Shown here: one piece after another, positions 1 to 9,702 of the stretch
How the letters are laid out: the number at the start of each line of letters is the position of its first letter
Numbering within the stretch: the stretch's first letter is position 1
Source of the DNA: SKVR01 sp964453995
GTDB taxonomy: Bacteria; Bacteroidota; Bacteroidia; Bacteroidales; UBA7960
Reading direction: 5' to 3'
Assembly: GCA_964453995.1 (NCBI GenBank)
Contig: CAYVQC010000030.1
Location: forward strand, 1 to 51,289
Length of the DNA stretch: 51,289 nucleotides
Translations under genes and position numbers: made by a program
The notes under the pieces: generated by a model
What the model saw: the letters and a program-made list of their open reading frames with translations, nothing else
Told to the model about the DNA's origin: nothing
Database searches by the model: none

Positions 1-1769
1 GTAGCCATCAATGGCTCAGGTTGGGTTAAGGTAAACTCTACAATTTCTTCGCAGCCATTAGCATCAATAACAGTCCAAATATAAGTACCTGCACCTACCA
101 TGAGGCTGTATGAGCCATCAATAAGATCAGCTACAAAATTATCTCCATCAAAGAGCTGATAAGGAGCAGTTCCACCTGTTGCGGAAACGGTAACCAGAAT
201 CTCATCGCCGTAGCAAAGGATTTCAGAGGGCAGATCCTCACAAATTTCTTTGACCTCATTTTCATTGGTGCTGGCAGTGCCTTTTGAGCCACCATCCCAG
301 AAAATAGAAACACCTGCAATCGGATCAGGGTACAGGAAGAAAACTTCTGTTTGAGCTTCAATAGAGGCAGCACTCCAGATAGGAGCATTTCCACCTACTC
401 TTACTTCCACATTGGTAATGGCTTCTTCGGTACCATTTCTGGCTCTGAAGCGATATCCCAAAAAGTCTCCACCAGGAGTATATACTTTGTGCATGAAGGT
501 AATATTTACATTGCCAGAGTTGTTGAACTGGCCGCCTTCAAGCATTTCTTCACTTACACAATCTTCACCAGCTTCACCACCAAAGGTTACAGAGGCATCA
601 ACGTCAGAAGGTTGAGTGATTTCGAAAGTAATAGCAAAAGGTTCGCAACCGTGAGAATCTCCCAGGGTCCAGTTATATATACCGGCAGGAAGGTTTTCAA
701 GAGTATAATCAAGGTCGAAAGTAGCAACTTCCTCATTTTCTTCGTTGAAGAGAGTGTAGGGAGGATTGCCACCCATACCTGTTACGGTTACATCAGTAGT
801 ACCACCAAAGCAGAGGATGGGGTCAAAACTAACTTCGGCGCTGATAGGATCAGGTTCGCCTACCAATACACATTCAGTATATTCGCAGCCGTTTGCATCA
901 ACAACAGTAATAGTGTAATACCCTGGCAGCAAACCGCTGTAGGTATAAGTAGAAGATTTAAGGGGAGTAAAGTCTTTGTCTTGATTGTCTTCTTCACAAC
1001 CTGCAGAGATACAGGCGTTGAAAGGCTTGGCACCATTAAGGGTAAGTTTGATTTCGCCATCATCGTCACCAGGGCAGGTAACGTCGGTTACTTCAATGGT
1101 TACCACTTCGTCAAATTCAGGACATGCTGGCTCTACAGTGTAGAACTGAATATCGTCAATGCCAAAGTCATTACCGGTTTTAACTTTAGTGGTTTCAATA
1201 ATGGTAATGGTAGCACTGTTGGACTTGTTCATATTGGTCCATGTATGCTCTACCCATGTAGTGGTTTGATCGGGCGCGATAAATGCCTGGGCAAACTCTT
1301 CTCCATTGATCAAAATAGAGAGGTTGAGTTGTGCAGGAGCAGTAGTTACCAGGCTGGAAAGCATAAAGCTGAAGATATAATCTTTGGTGGGATCAATATC
1401 TTCAATTGTTTGCTGCCATACAATCCAGGTGTCGTCGCAGGGATTATCACCACAAACTTCGTTATTTGTAGCACCATTAACGATAAGATAATTCTCTCCT
1501 ACAAAAGGAGCACCTGTAAAGCTTGGGTGGAACTGCCCCGGGTCGTTGGCTACCGTAAAGGTACCTTCGGGCACCAGGCTGTTAGGGCCACCGGTTTCAG
1601 GATCTACAAAAATGTAGTCCGTTACAAAACCTACATTTCCAAGGGAGAAGTCTCCATTGGTAACGAGGTTTTCTCCATACACATAATCATCGGCCGTTGC
1701 TTTACTGGTACAGCAAAACACCAACACGAGCAGTGTTAGGATCATTGTAAAAAAGTTGATTTTTTTCAT
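1..1769 (-). CDS. SprB-repeat secreted/adhesin-like protein, 3' end outside window
   Basis: The minus-strand frame stays open from an ATG at 1769 to the window edge, so at least 589 residues are visible and the C-terminus is missing. It begins with a signal peptide (MKKINFF, a hydrophobic stretch, then SKATA before DDYVYGENLV). Residues about 25-210 form a beta-rich region beginning LVTNGDFS, like carbohydrate-binding or jelly-roll domains of surface proteins. From about residue 215 there are SprB-type repeats: a Cys-Pro-Gly or Cys-Phe-Gly start, a GG-PPYTLF core and an AGTYIWTVIDANGCE end, at least three copies. SprB repeats are typical of large Bacteroidota surface adhesins exported by type IX secretion. 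A C-terminal sorting domain beyond the edge is expected but unseen. No clear -7 element was found upstream. Confidence 0.8.
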   Translation of the reverse strand, partial: MKKINFFTMILTLLVLVFCCTSKATADDYVYGENLVTNGDFSLGNVGFVTDYIFVDPETGGPNSLVPEGTFTVANDPGQFHPSFTGAPFVGENYLIVNGATNNEVCGDNPCDDTWIVWQQTIEDIDPTKDYIFSFMLSSLVTTAPAQLNLSILINGEEFAQAFIAPDQTTTWVEHTWTNMNKSNSATITIIETTKVKTGNDFGIDDIQFYTVEPACPEFDEVVTIEVTDVTCPGDDDGEIKLTLNGAKPFNACISAGCEEDNQDKDFTPLKSSTYTYSGLLPGYYTITVVDANGCEYTECVLVGEPDPISAEVSFDPILCFGGTTDVTVTGMGGNPPYTLFNEENEEVATFDLDYTLENLPAGIYNWTLGDSHGCEPFAITFEITQPSDVDASVTFGGEAGEDCVSEEMLEGGQFNNSGNVNITFMHKVYTPGGDFLGYRFRARNGTEEAITNVEVRVGGNAPIWSAASIEAQTEVFFLYPDPIAGVSIFWDGGSKGTASTNENEVKEICEDLPSEILCYGDEILVTVSATGGTAPYQLFDGDNFVADLIDGSYSLMVGAGTYIWTVIDANGCEEIVEFTLTQPEPLMA

Positions 1770-2469
1770 AAGGACTTTTTTTAATTAAACTGATTCAATT
1801 GTTTGATTTTTCGAAAAAGGTTCTGTGCTTTTTACTTGTTAGAATGAGGAGTGAACCTTTTGTCGGAGGGTAATCATTAAAAGTTAGGTTTTATGTTCCA
1901 TAGGCATTGGAGGTTTTGATTTATGATTTATTTTTATCCGCAAAAAATAATTGTTTATAGTCGTTAAAATTTCATTTGGATAAAAGTATTTCCCTTTTTA
2001 CTTTAGTTCAATGAGAATATACTCGTAATTTTTTATTAGTAATAACCCGTAATTTTTTAATGGAAAAATTATCTAAGGTTCAGATAAACAGCCATATAAG
2101 ATTTTAAAGCAGGCGAATTGATATTTTAAGATTTTTTCTTGTTCAAGCGAAAATTCAAAAATAAATTGCTTTTAAACGTCGATAAAAACCTTTATATAAA
2201 CTTTAAAATGACTTTAAAATTTGATAAAATAGTATTTCATTTCTTTAAATTTATTCTTGTTCTTGAGTATCAATATATTCTGAAAGGCTTAATGATTTTT
2301 TTCATGTTCTGGTCTCATGTAGTAATAATGAATGAGTCCATATCCTGTCTTTTGGAGTATTTACTCCAGCCCATCCATCTGTTAAGTTTAACAGCAATTA
2401 AGAAGGAGTAATTCCCGGGTAACATTTTGCTTTTTCTATCTTTGCCTTTCTATAAAAGATATTGTTCAT
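1770..2469. other. AT-rich intergenic region between divergent genes
   Basis: About 700 nt of strongly AT-rich DNA separate the SprB-repeat gene (minus) from the DUF5916 gene (plus). It must hold both promoters. The only recognisable element is the TATCTTTG near its right end. A 90-codon open frame at 2139-2411 has low-complexity Phe/Lys/Leu composition and no recognisable domain, and is probably chance. Nothing else is seen. Confidence 0.5.
2437..2444 (+). promoter_or_regulatory. Putative -7 element for the DUF5916 gene
   Basis: TATCTTTG matches the Bacteroidota -7 consensus TAnnTTTG and ends 25 nt before the ATG at 2470. No good -33 TTTG is seen at the usual spacing. Confidence 0.5.
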
Positions 2470-4926
2470 ATGAAAACAAAGGGGCTTTATCGTTTAGCAC
2501 TTATAACTGTTTTATTGCTGCTGCAAACCATCACTCTGCGGGCAAGAGAGGAAAGAAGTACCATTATTGCTGTTCGGGCCGAAAAGTCACCGGTTATCGA
2601 TGGTTTGCTTGATGATGATGTTTGGCAGATCGCTGATCCTGTATCCGGTTTTTCTCAGTATGAGCCTCATAATGATCGTGAGGCTTCGCAATCTACCTAT
2701 GTGTGGTTTGTATATGATGATGAGGCTATCTATATAGGTGCAAGACTGAATGATGATGAAGCAGATAAGATCTCTACCGAATATGGAGCAAGAGACTCCG
2801 GAGATGATATCAATGCCGACCTGTTTTGGGTAGATATTAATCCTTTTGATGACGGAATCAATGGATTCCGCTTTATGGTGTCAGCATCAGGAGTGCAAAC
2901 TGATATAAACATTTCAGGAGCCGGAGGCTCGGGCAGGGATGAGAATTGGGATGCTGTATGGGTAAGTGCTGTGGAAATAAACCAGGAAGGATGGACAGTG
3001 GAAATGAAAATCCCTTATTCGGCATTGCGTTTTCCCCGTGGAGATAATCAGCAATGGGGGATCAATTTCTGGCGGGAGATTCGTCGGGTGCGCGAAGAGT
3101 CTAGCTGGAACTTCGTAAACCGGCGTATTGGTGAACCTCTCGCCTTTATGGGTTTGGTAAAAGGGATTGAGGGTATAGAACCTCCTTTACGCTTGGCCCT
3201 GTTTCCCTATGTTTCTGCATACCTTGAAAAGGATGACCGACAGCAATACCAGGGAAATAATTTTGTGGCAGGAATGGATCTTAAATTCGGCATAAGCAAT
3301 AGTTTTACCATGGATATGACCCTTGTTCCTGATTTTGGGCAGGTACATTCGGATGCAAGGGTACTGAACCTTACTCCTTATGAGGTGAAATACGATGAAA
3401 ACAGACAGTTCTTTACTGAAGGTACTGAGCTTTTCGGGAAGGCGGATCTTTTTTATTCTCGACGTATCGGTAGTCGGCCCAGGGGGTATGGGCTGGCTTT
3501 TGAGCAAATTGAGCCCCAGGAAATCGTGTTGGAAAATCCCCTTGAAACAAGACTTATTAATGCTACTAAAATATCGGGGCGCACTTCCAAGGGTTTGGGG
3601 TTGGGCTTTTTCAATGCCATGACGGCCCGTTCCAGGGCTACTATCCTCGATACCCTTACCGGAAACAGAAGATATTATAACACCCAGCCTTTTACCAATT
3701 ATAGTGTAGTGGTGGCGGATCAGAGTTTTTCCAATAACTCCTTTGTCAGTCTGATCAATACAAATGTTACGGGCTCACAACCGGGTTATGTTGCCAATGT
3801 AACGGGTACTGAATTCCGTATCATGGATAAAAGCAATATGTATCGCATAAGTGGTAGTGCCGCGCTGAGCCAGCAATACGATACTGCAAATGATGATACA
3901 TTTGGATACAAATATGAAATTGCCGCAGGTAAAGTAGGCGGGACCTGGCAGTATACCTATAACCGGCTTGTCTTAAGTGATCGATACGACCCCAACGACC
4001 TGGGGTTTCTATCTTTCAATAATTTTGTAATGGATGAAGTAAGTCTTTCCCACAATATTTTTGATCCCTTCTGGCGTCTTCTGAATCTAACAAATCAGAT
4101 CGAGGTAAACCTTAATCGGCTACAATCACCAGATGCTTTCTCGGGGTTCAATATTCAATATGATCTGCGCGCCCTTTTTGATACCCGTTTCTTTGTGTTT
4201 TTCAGGACTAATTACCGGCCACTGGGCAACCGTGATTATTATGAACCGCGTGTTACAGGGAGGTTTTATGAAACTGATGCATCCTATGATTTCTACTTTA
4301 CCTATTCTACAGACTATAGAAAAAGAGTATATGTGGACGGGGATGTGAGTTATTTCAGAATAATGTCAGAAGAACTACAGGATGGATTTGCCATGGAATT
4401 GGAACCTACCTTTAGGGCCAGCGACAGATTTAATATTGCCCTGGAGCTAGAATATGCGCATCGCAATGGTGATATTGGCTACGTGGGAAGGGAGAATGAC
4501 GAGATCATTTTTTTTGGAAAACGTGATACCGACTCCTTTATTAATACATTGGAATTATCGTATGTTTTTACCAATAATCTTTCTTTGCAGTTCGATTTGC
4601 GTCATTACTGGTCGGTGGTAGATTATGCAGATGATTATTATCGTCTTCGCACTGATGGGCGTCTGGATCCTGCTTCAGATTTCCCGGGAACAGAAGACAT
4701 CAATTACAATGCATTTACTGTTGACATGTTTCTTACCTGGCATTTTGCCCCCGGCAGCCAGTTAACATTTTCCTGGAAAAACAATATTGACAGTAACGTT
4801 GCCAGTATTGTACGCAGCTATACTGAAAATCTCATGAATACCCTTGAACAGCCACAGATAAACAGCTTCTCCGTAAAACTACTTTATTATCTGGATTATC
4901 AGCGCATGAGGAATGTATTCTCCTGA
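2470..4926 (+). CDS. DUF5916 / CBM9-like domain outer-membrane protein
   Basis: An 818-residue protein with an N-terminal signal peptide (MKTKGLYRLALITVLLLLQT, cleavage probably after TLRA). Residues about 35-225 resemble the family 9 carbohydrate-binding-like fold: the PVIDGLLDDDVW opening, the YDDEAIYIGARL strand and WTVEMKIPYSALRF. The rest fits DUF5916, with many alternating aromatic/polar strands suggesting an outer-membrane beta barrel. Such proteins are frequent in Bacteroidota and their substrate is unknown, so sugar binding is only a fold-level inference. The gene stands alone and converges with gapA across a strong terminator. Confidence 0.8.
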   Translation: MKTKGLYRLALITVLLLLQTITLRAREERSTIIAVRAEKSPVIDGLLDDDVWQIADPVSGFSQYEPHNDREASQSTYVWFVYDDEAIYIGARLNDDEADKISTEYGARDSGDDINADLFWVDINPFDDGINGFRFMVSASGVQTDINISGAGGSGRDENWDAVWVSAVEINQEGWTVEMKIPYSALRFPRGDNQQWGINFWREIRRVREESSWNFVNRRIGEPLAFMGLVKGIEGIEPPLRLALFPYVSAYLEKDDRQQYQGNNFVAGMDLKFGISNSFTMDMTLVPDFGQVHSDARVLNLTPYEVKYDENRQFFTEGTELFGKADLFYSRRIGSRPRGYGLAFEQIEPQEIVLENPLETRLINATKISGRTSKGLGLGFFNAMTARSRATILDTLTGNRRYYNTQPFTNYSVVVADQSFSNNSFVSLINTNVTGSQPGYVANVTGTEFRIMDKSNMYRISGSAALSQQYDTANDDTFGYKYEIAAGKVGGTWQYTYNRLVLSDRYDPNDLGFLSFNNFVMDEVSLSHNIFDPFWRLLNLTNQIEVNLNRLQSPDAFSGFNIQYDLRALFDTRFFVFFRTNYRPLGNRDYYEPRVTGRFYETDASYDFYFTYSTDYRKRVYVDGDVSYFRIMSEELQDGFAMELEPTFRASDRFNIALELEYAHRNGDIGYVGRENDEIIFFGKRDTDSFINTLELSYVFTNNLSLQFDLRHYWSVVDYADDYYRLRTDGRLDPASDFPGTEDINYNAFTVDMFLTWHFAPGSQLTFSWKNNIDSNVASIVRSYTENLMNTLEQPQINSFSVKLLYYLDYQRMRNVFS

Positions 4927-4938
4927 TGAGCACAATAA

Positions 4939-4969
4939 AAAAAGGCCAGTTGCGAAAACTGGCCTTTTT
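4939..4969. terminator. Bidirectional intrinsic terminator
   Basis: A perfect 13-bp inverted repeat (AAAAAGGCCAGTT / AACTGGCCTTTTT) with a 5-nt loop. A-tract and T-tract flanks make it work in both directions. It lies between the convergent DUF5916 gene (stop at 4926) and gapA (stop at 4992), and can terminate both. Confidence 0.9.
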
Positions 4970-4991
4970 AATAATAAGGTCAAAGGATAAA

Positions 4992-5999
4992 TTATGATCC
5001 AATTTTACCAACCAGGTCAACAACACGGTTTGAATAACCATATTCATTATCATACCAGGAAAGAACTTTTACAAACTTACCATCTATAACCTGTGTCATG
5101 AGCGAATCAAATACAGATGAGTGAGTGTTTCCTATAATATCGGTAGATACAACAGGGTCAGTACAATACTCAAGAATTCCTTTCATTGATCCTTCTGCTG
5201 CTTCCTTAATAGCTGCATTGATATCTTCTTTGGTGGCTTCTTTTTCAAGTTCAACTGTTAAGTCAACAACAGAACCATCGGGAGTGGGAACCCTCATGGC
5301 GAAACCATCGAGTTTTCCTTTAAGTTCAGGAATTACAAGTCCTACAGCTTTTGCAGCACCTGTAGTTGTGGGGATAATGCTCATGGCAGCAGCACGTGCA
5401 CGACGCAGGTCGGAGTGTGGGGCATCCAGGATGATCTGGTCGTTGGTGTAAGAGTGAATGGTATTCATCAAACCACGCTTAATACCAAATTTGTCATGCA
5501 GTACTTTTGCAAAAGGAGCCAGACAGTTGGTAGTACATGAGGCGTTGGAGTATATTTTATGTTCTGGTTTGATGTCATTATCATTTACACCCAAAACAAC
5601 AGTAGCATCTACATCGTCAGCTTTTTTCGAAGGAACACAAAGTACAACTTTCTTAGCTCCGGCTTGCAGGTGCAGGCTGATTTTCTCACGCGTACGGAAT
5701 ACTCCTGTTGACTCAACCACGACATCAATTCCATGATCTTTCCAGGGCAAATTGGCAGGATCTTTTTCTGCATACACCTTTATCTTTTTTCCATTTACCA
5801 AAAGGTCATCACCGTCAACACTTACAGTTCCGGGAAATTTACCATGTACAGAGTCATATTTCAGCAAATGAGCAAGGGTTTTGCTATCGGTAAGGTCGTT
5901 TACTGCAACTACTTCCATATCGCTTCTGTTCAAAGAAGCCCTTAAAGTTAATCTTCCAATTCTTCCAAAGCCATTAATGGCAACTTTAATTTGTCCCAT
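4992..5999 (-). CDS. gapA: Glyceraldehyde-3-phosphate dehydrogenase, type I
   Basis: A 335-residue, full-length GAPDH of glycolysis, which oxidises glyceraldehyde 3-phosphate to 1,3-bisphosphoglycerate with NAD(P)+ and phosphate in the cytosol. The NAD-binding motif NGFGRIGR is at residues 9-16. The catalytic Cys155 sits in SNASCTTNC and the partner His182 in TIHSYTND. The C-terminus has the family WYDNEYGYSNR motif. The frame extends upstream to 6047, but the start at 5999 (MGQIKVAINGFGR) is chosen because the extra residues match no GAPDH and the promoter -7 element lies inside that extension. It is monocistronic and faces a terminator. Confidence 0.97.
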   Translation of the reverse strand: MGQIKVAINGFGRIGRLTLRASLNRSDMEVVAVNDLTDSKTLAHLLKYDSVHGKFPGTVSVDGDDLLVNGKKIKVYAEKDPANLPWKDHGIDVVVESTGVFRTREKISLHLQAGAKKVVLCVPSKKADDVDATVVLGVNDNDIKPEHKIYSNASCTTNCLAPFAKVLHDKFGIKRGLMNTIHSYTNDQIILDAPHSDLRRARAAAMSIIPTTTGAAKAVGLVIPELKGKLDGFAMRVPTPDGSVVDLTVELEKEATKEDINAAIKEAAEGSMKGILEYCTDPVVSTDIIGNTHSSVFDSLMTQVIDGKFVKVLSWYDNEYGYSNRVVDLVGKIGS

Positions 6000-6034
6000 A
6001 TCTATTTTTATTTTAAGGTTAAAAATTCGAGTTG

Positions 6035-6042
6035 CAAAGATA
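6035..6042 (-). promoter_or_regulatory. Putative -7 element for gapA
   Basis: Minus-strand TATCTTTG, 35 nt upstream of the gapA ATG at 5999. It matches TAnnTTTG and rules out the longer upstream start. Confidence 0.6.
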
Positions 6043-6406
6043 ATCATTTTTGATGGTTTTGTTTATACATTCTCATAAGCCTTAACGGTTTAATATTTTG
6101 TTAACCCTTTTTGTCAATTCTTGTAAATCAATATTTTGAAGTTTAATAATTTTTCAAGTGGAGCAGGTACACTCTCAGGGTTTTAGGCTTTTAGCTTCAT
6201 ACTTTGCAGTAATGGAACAGGGAAAAGCTATCTTCACAATCACACCAGCCCATACCTGTTGCATTCATTGAAAAAAACATAAAGAAGCATCTGGCAAACG
6301 GGCAAAATCGCTTCATGATAAAACATTTATTAATTTTGCGCCAACAAAATAAAAATGCTCATTCTTAGTTATTAAACCAAAAAGAAACCGGAAAAATTAA
6401 CTTTTC
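6043..6406. other. Intergenic region between divergent gapA and exbB
   Basis: About 360 nt of AT-rich sequence carry the exbB promoter near the right side. No convincing gene, RNA or hairpin is seen in the remainder. Confidence 0.5.
6331..6338 (+). promoter_or_regulatory. Putative -7 element for the exbB operon
   Basis: TAATTTTG followed by C matches TAnnTTTG, 68 nt before the exbB ATG. Confidence 0.5.
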
Positions 6407-7111
6407 ATGATACTATCGTTGTTACTACAAGTGCAACTTGGCTCCCAGGCTGCCGCCGATACGCTGGATACTCAAATGCCCGCCGAAGAAACCCTTAGTT
6501 TTTTTTCCCTTGCTATGAAAGGAGGAATCGTTATGATTCCCCTCCTTTTGTTATCAATAGTGGCCATTTATATTTTTATTGAAAGGTATATGGCTATCAG
6601 CAAAGCTTCCAGGGAAGAATATAATTTCATGAACAATATCCGTGATTTTATACACGAGGGCCGCATCGACAGTGCAAAGTCACTTTGCCGCAACAACCAG
6701 TCGCCTCTTTCGCGCATGATTGCAAAAGGAATTACACGCATCGGTCGACCCCTGAATGACATCAATGCTGCTATAGAAAACGTAGGAAAACTGGAGGTTT
6801 CTAAACTGGAGAAAAATATTGCCTTTCTTTCTACCGTGGCAGGTGCAGCTCCCATGCTGGGTTTCCTGGGAACAGTACTGGGAATGGTAAGAGCTTTTTA
6901 CAATATGTCCATGGCCGGAAACAATATAGACATTGCCCTTTTGGCAGGTGGAATCTATGAGGCAATGATCACAACCATTGCCGGACTGATAGTGGGCATC
7001 ATTGGCTATATTTGCTACAACATACTTGTGTCGCGCATAGAAAAGGTTGTGTTTATGCTCGAAGCCAGGGCAACTGAATTTATGGACCTTCTGCACGAAC
7101 CGGCATCTTAA
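6407..7111 (+). CDS. exbB: ExbB/TolQ-family proton channel subunit
   Basis: A 234-residue MotA/TolQ/ExbB-family inner-membrane protein. Transmembrane segments lie near residues 39-60, 130-152 and 173-200. The conserved core GAAPMLGFLGTVLGMV in the second helix and the GGIYEAMITTIAGLIVGI stretch mark the family. With ExbD it forms the proton-driven motor that energises TonB or a Tol-like protein. It is first in an exbB-exbD-tonB-folC operon, 12 nt before exbD. Linkage to a TonB-like gene favours ExbB over TolQ. An N-terminal stretch of about 30 residues precedes the first helix. Confidence 0.9.
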   Translation: MILSLLLQVQLGSQAAADTLDTQMPAEETLSFFSLAMKGGIVMIPLLLLSIVAIYIFIERYMAISKASREEYNFMNNIRDFIHEGRIDSAKSLCRNNQSPLSRMIAKGITRIGRPLNDINAAIENVGKLEVSKLEKNIAFLSTVAGAAPMLGFLGTVLGMVRAFYNMSMAGNNIDIALLAGGIYEAMITTIAGLIVGIIGYICYNILVSRIEKVVFMLEARATEFMDLLHEPAS

Positions 7112-7123
7112 TCCATTTACAGC

Positions 7124-7537
7124 ATGGCAATTAAACTAAGAAACCCAAGAAGAGCAGAGTTCAACATGGCATCCATGTCTGACCTTGTTTTTCTTTTGCT
7201 CATTTTCTTTATGCTTACCTCAACCCTCGTGGCCCCCAATGCCATCAAACTGCTATTGCCATCCAGCGAAAGCCGCACGATGGCACGACAAACTGTGACC
7301 GTGTATATCAATGCAGAGCGGAGTATCTTTCTTGAAGAAGCACCTGTCGACCTCGATGCTTTGCAAAACGGCCTGATTGTTGCCCTACAGGATCAGTCTG
7401 AAGGATCTGTAGTACTGCGTTCGGATCAAAGTGTTCCCGTTCAGGATATTGTGGGTGTTATTGATGTTGTAAACAATATAAACAGCATGTTTCAAACCAG
7501 CCACCGGGTAATCCTGGCTACGCAACCCCGAAGATAA
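7124..7537 (+). CDS. exbD: ExbD/TolR-family motor subunit
   Basis: A 137-residue single-span protein of the ExbD/TolR family. A short cytoplasmic N-terminus leads into one transmembrane helix (about 20-42) carrying the essential membrane aspartate, Asp20 in SMSDLVFLLLIFFML. The periplasmic domain follows. It partners the ExbB just upstream to couple proton flow to TonB movement. The gene is co-directional with exbB and the tonB-like gene. Confidence 0.9.
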   Translation: MAIKLRNPRRAEFNMASMSDLVFLLLIFFMLTSTLVAPNAIKLLLPSSESRTMARQTVTVYINAERSIFLEEAPVDLDALQNGLIVALQDQSEGSVVLRSDQSVPVQDIVGVIDVVNNINSMFQTSHRVILATQPRR

Positions 7538-7594
7538 TACCGGTTAATCTATTGGTGAGCAAATACCAACCCGGATAGAAATCCATTCATTTAT

Positions 7595-8404
7595 ATGATG
7601 AAAGAAAAGAAGAAATACAACAACAAGGCGCTGATAGGAACCATCATTTTTCATGGTGTGTTGTTGTTGATATTTATCCTTTTTGGTCTTTCTACCCCTT
7701 TACCCCTTCCTGAAGAAGAAGGCGTACTGGTAAATCTTGGCTTTACAGATCAGGGAACAGGACAGAGACAACCTCTTACCTCTTCGCCGCCACCCCCTCA
7801 GCCACAGCCCTCGCAAGCTACACCTGCAACCGAAGATGTTGCAACACAAAATACCGAAGAAGCCGTTGCATTGCCTGAATCGCCAAGGGAAAGTGAGCAG
7901 CCGCGCGAGGTAACACCCCCCGACAATCAGCAACCTCAGCAACAGGAAACACAGCAGCAACCCCAACCCGAACCCGAACCGCAGGTAAACCCCAATGCAC
8001 TATTTCCGGGTCGCGACAGGCAAACCACTACATCCCAGCAACAGGGCCAAACAGGCCAGACAGGCAATGAAGGAAGTCCCGATGGTTCTACTGATGGAAC
8101 ATCCACCACCGGCGGCGGGCAGGGCAATGGTATTGAATTCAGCCTTACCGGAAGAAGGGCCAACTTTCTTCCCTTGCCCGATTATACTACTCTCTCCCAG
8201 GGTAGAGTAGTAGTTGCTATTACAGTAAACCGCAACGGAGAAGTAGTTAGAGCCAGGGCAGGAGAGAGAGGTACTACCACCTCCGACCGGGTGTTATGGG
8301 AAGCAGCCGAGAAAGCAGCCCTCAATGCACGTTTTGATGTGAAAAGTGATGCTCCTCACGAACAAACCGGTACCATCACCTACAATTTTATCAGGCTCAA
8401 CTGA
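7595..8404 (+). CDS. tonB: TonB-family energy transducer
   Basis: A 269-residue protein with TonB architecture. It has a short cytoplasmic N-terminus and one membrane anchor (about 12-32). A long periplasmic linker (about 55-170) is rich in Pro, Gln and Glu, then Gly/Thr/Ser. The C-terminal domain (about 185-269) contains GRVVVAITVNRNGEVVRARA and ends TGTITYNFIRLN. It would carry energy from ExbB/ExbD to outer-membrane transporters. The canonical TonB YP motif is not evident, so a Tol-like or specialised role is possible. Two in-frame ATGs (7595, 7598) are adjacent and cannot be told apart. The stop overlaps the folC start by one base (TGATG), implying translational coupling. Confidence 0.82.
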   Translation: MMKEKKKYNNKALIGTIIFHGVLLLIFILFGLSTPLPLPEEEGVLVNLGFTDQGTGQRQPLTSSPPPPQPQPSQATPATEDVATQNTEEAVALPESPRESEQPREVTPPDNQQPQQQETQQQPQPEPEPQVNPNALFPGRDRQTTTSQQQGQTGQTGNEGSPDGSTDGTSTTGGGQGNGIEFSLTGRRANFLPLPDYTTLSQGRVVVAITVNRNGEVVRARAGERGTTTSDRVLWEAAEKAALNARFDVKSDAPHEQTGTITYNFIRLN

Positions 8405-9702
8405 TGGATTATCAGCAAACACTCGATTACCTCTATAGTCAGCTGCCTATGTTTCAGCGCATTGGCCCCGCTGCTTACAAAGCAAATCTTGATAATACCT
8501 GGGCACTCGCACACTATTTGGATAATCCGCAGGATAAATTCACATCGGTACATATTGCCGGTACCAATGGCAAAGGGTCGGTTGCCCATATGCTTGCCTC
8601 AGTTTTTCAGCAAGCAGGCTATAAAACCGGTTTGTGTACCTCTCCCCATCTCAGAGACTTCAGAGAACGCTTTCGTATCAACGGGCAGTTGATCCCCAAA
8701 GAGTTTGTGACAGATTTCATTGCTTCGCACAAACCATTCTTTGAAACACTGAAACCCTCTTTCTTCGAATTGACCATTGCGATGACCTTCGATTTTTTTG
8801 CTAAAGAAAAAGTCGATATTGCCATTGTTGAAACAGGATTGGGGGGAAGACTTGATTCTACCAATATTGTTACTCCCGAACTATCGGTTATTACCAACAT
8901 TGGGTTTGACCATATGAATCTTTTGGGAAATACATTGGAACAAATTGCCTTTGAAAAAGCAGGTATCATCAAACAGGACATTCCGGTAGTTATTGGAAAG
9001 GCAAGACCCCAGGCTAAAAAGGTTTTTAGTGAAATGGCATCAAAGCGAAATGCTCCCATTCTATTTACTGAAGATATTTGCAAGGTTGAAAAGTATGGAC
9101 TAACCGCAAAAAATGGAAAGCCTCTCCTCTGTGTTGACCTTTCAGCTTATGATGGAATGTATGAGATTTGCTCGGATCTTACTGGAAACTACCAGGTAGA
9201 AAACCTTTCAACAGCTTTTGTAGCATTGCAACAGCTTATGCTCCAGGGTAGATACAACATCACAATGCAGGATGTAAAGGTAGGTTTGATGAATGTAATG
9301 GCCAATACCGGAATTGCAGGAAGATGGCAGAAATTGTCAGAAAAGCCCCTGATGATTTGTGATACTGCACATAATGAAGATGGGATCAGGTATGTACTTG
9401 AAAACCTGCGCAACACCCCGCACCGGCACCTGCATTTTGTTTTGGGCATGATGAACGATAAGGATGTACAAGGTATTCTGCGTTTGTTGCCAGTGGAAAA
9501 TACAACCTATTATTATTGCAAGCCCGATGTTCCAAGAGGATTGGAAAGTACCATTCTGGCCGAAGAAGGGTTGAAAGCCGGGCTGAAAGGTATAGCATAC
9601 GGAAGCGTAAGCAATGCACTGGCTGGGGCAAAAGCCTCAGCACAAAGCGATGACCTCGTTTTTGTAGGTGGAAGTACCTTTGTAGTTGCTGAAGTAGTTT
9701 AG
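8404..9702 (+). CDS. folC: Folylpolyglutamate synthase / dihydrofolate synthase
   Basis: A 432-residue Mur-ligase-family enzyme that joins glutamate to dihydropteroate and extends polyglutamate tails on folates in the cytosol. The P-loop GTNGKGS is at residues 53-59, followed by the family motif TSPHLRDFRERFRING. VETGLGGRLDSTN and the Mur-ligase NIGFDHMNLLG motif follow. The C-terminal domain includes DTAHNEDGI and VLGMMNDKD. Its ATG overlaps the tonB stop. Its own stop overlaps the stop of the convergent small cysteine-rich gene. Confidence 0.95.
   Translation: MDYQQTLDYLYSQLPMFQRIGPAAYKANLDNTWALAHYLDNPQDKFTSVHIAGTNGKGSVAHMLASVFQQAGYKTGLCTSPHLRDFRERFRINGQLIPKEFVTDFIASHKPFFETLKPSFFELTIAMTFDFFAKEKVDIAIVETGLGGRLDSTNIVTPELSVITNIGFDHMNLLGNTLEQIAFEKAGIIKQDIPVVIGKARPQAKKVFSEMASKRNAPILFTEDICKVEKYGLTAKNGKPLLCVDLSAYDGMYEICSDLTGNYQVENLSTAFVALQQLMLQGRYNITMQDVKVGLMNVMANTGIAGRWQKLSEKPLMICDTAHNEDGIRYVLENLRNTPHRHLHFVLGMMNDKDVQGILRLLPVENTTYYYCKPDVPRGLESTILAEEGLKAGLKGIAYGSVSNALAGAKASAQSDDLVFVGGSTFVVAEVV

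Noticed and set aside
351..1739. 462-codon plus-strand frame
   Set aside because: Antisense to the SprB-repeat gene. Its translation has no recognisable domain, while the minus strand shows a signal peptide and clear repeats.
2139..2411. 90-codon frame in the AT-rich spacer
   Set aside because: Low-complexity Phe/Lys/Leu composition, no recognisable domain, and it lies where promoters are expected.
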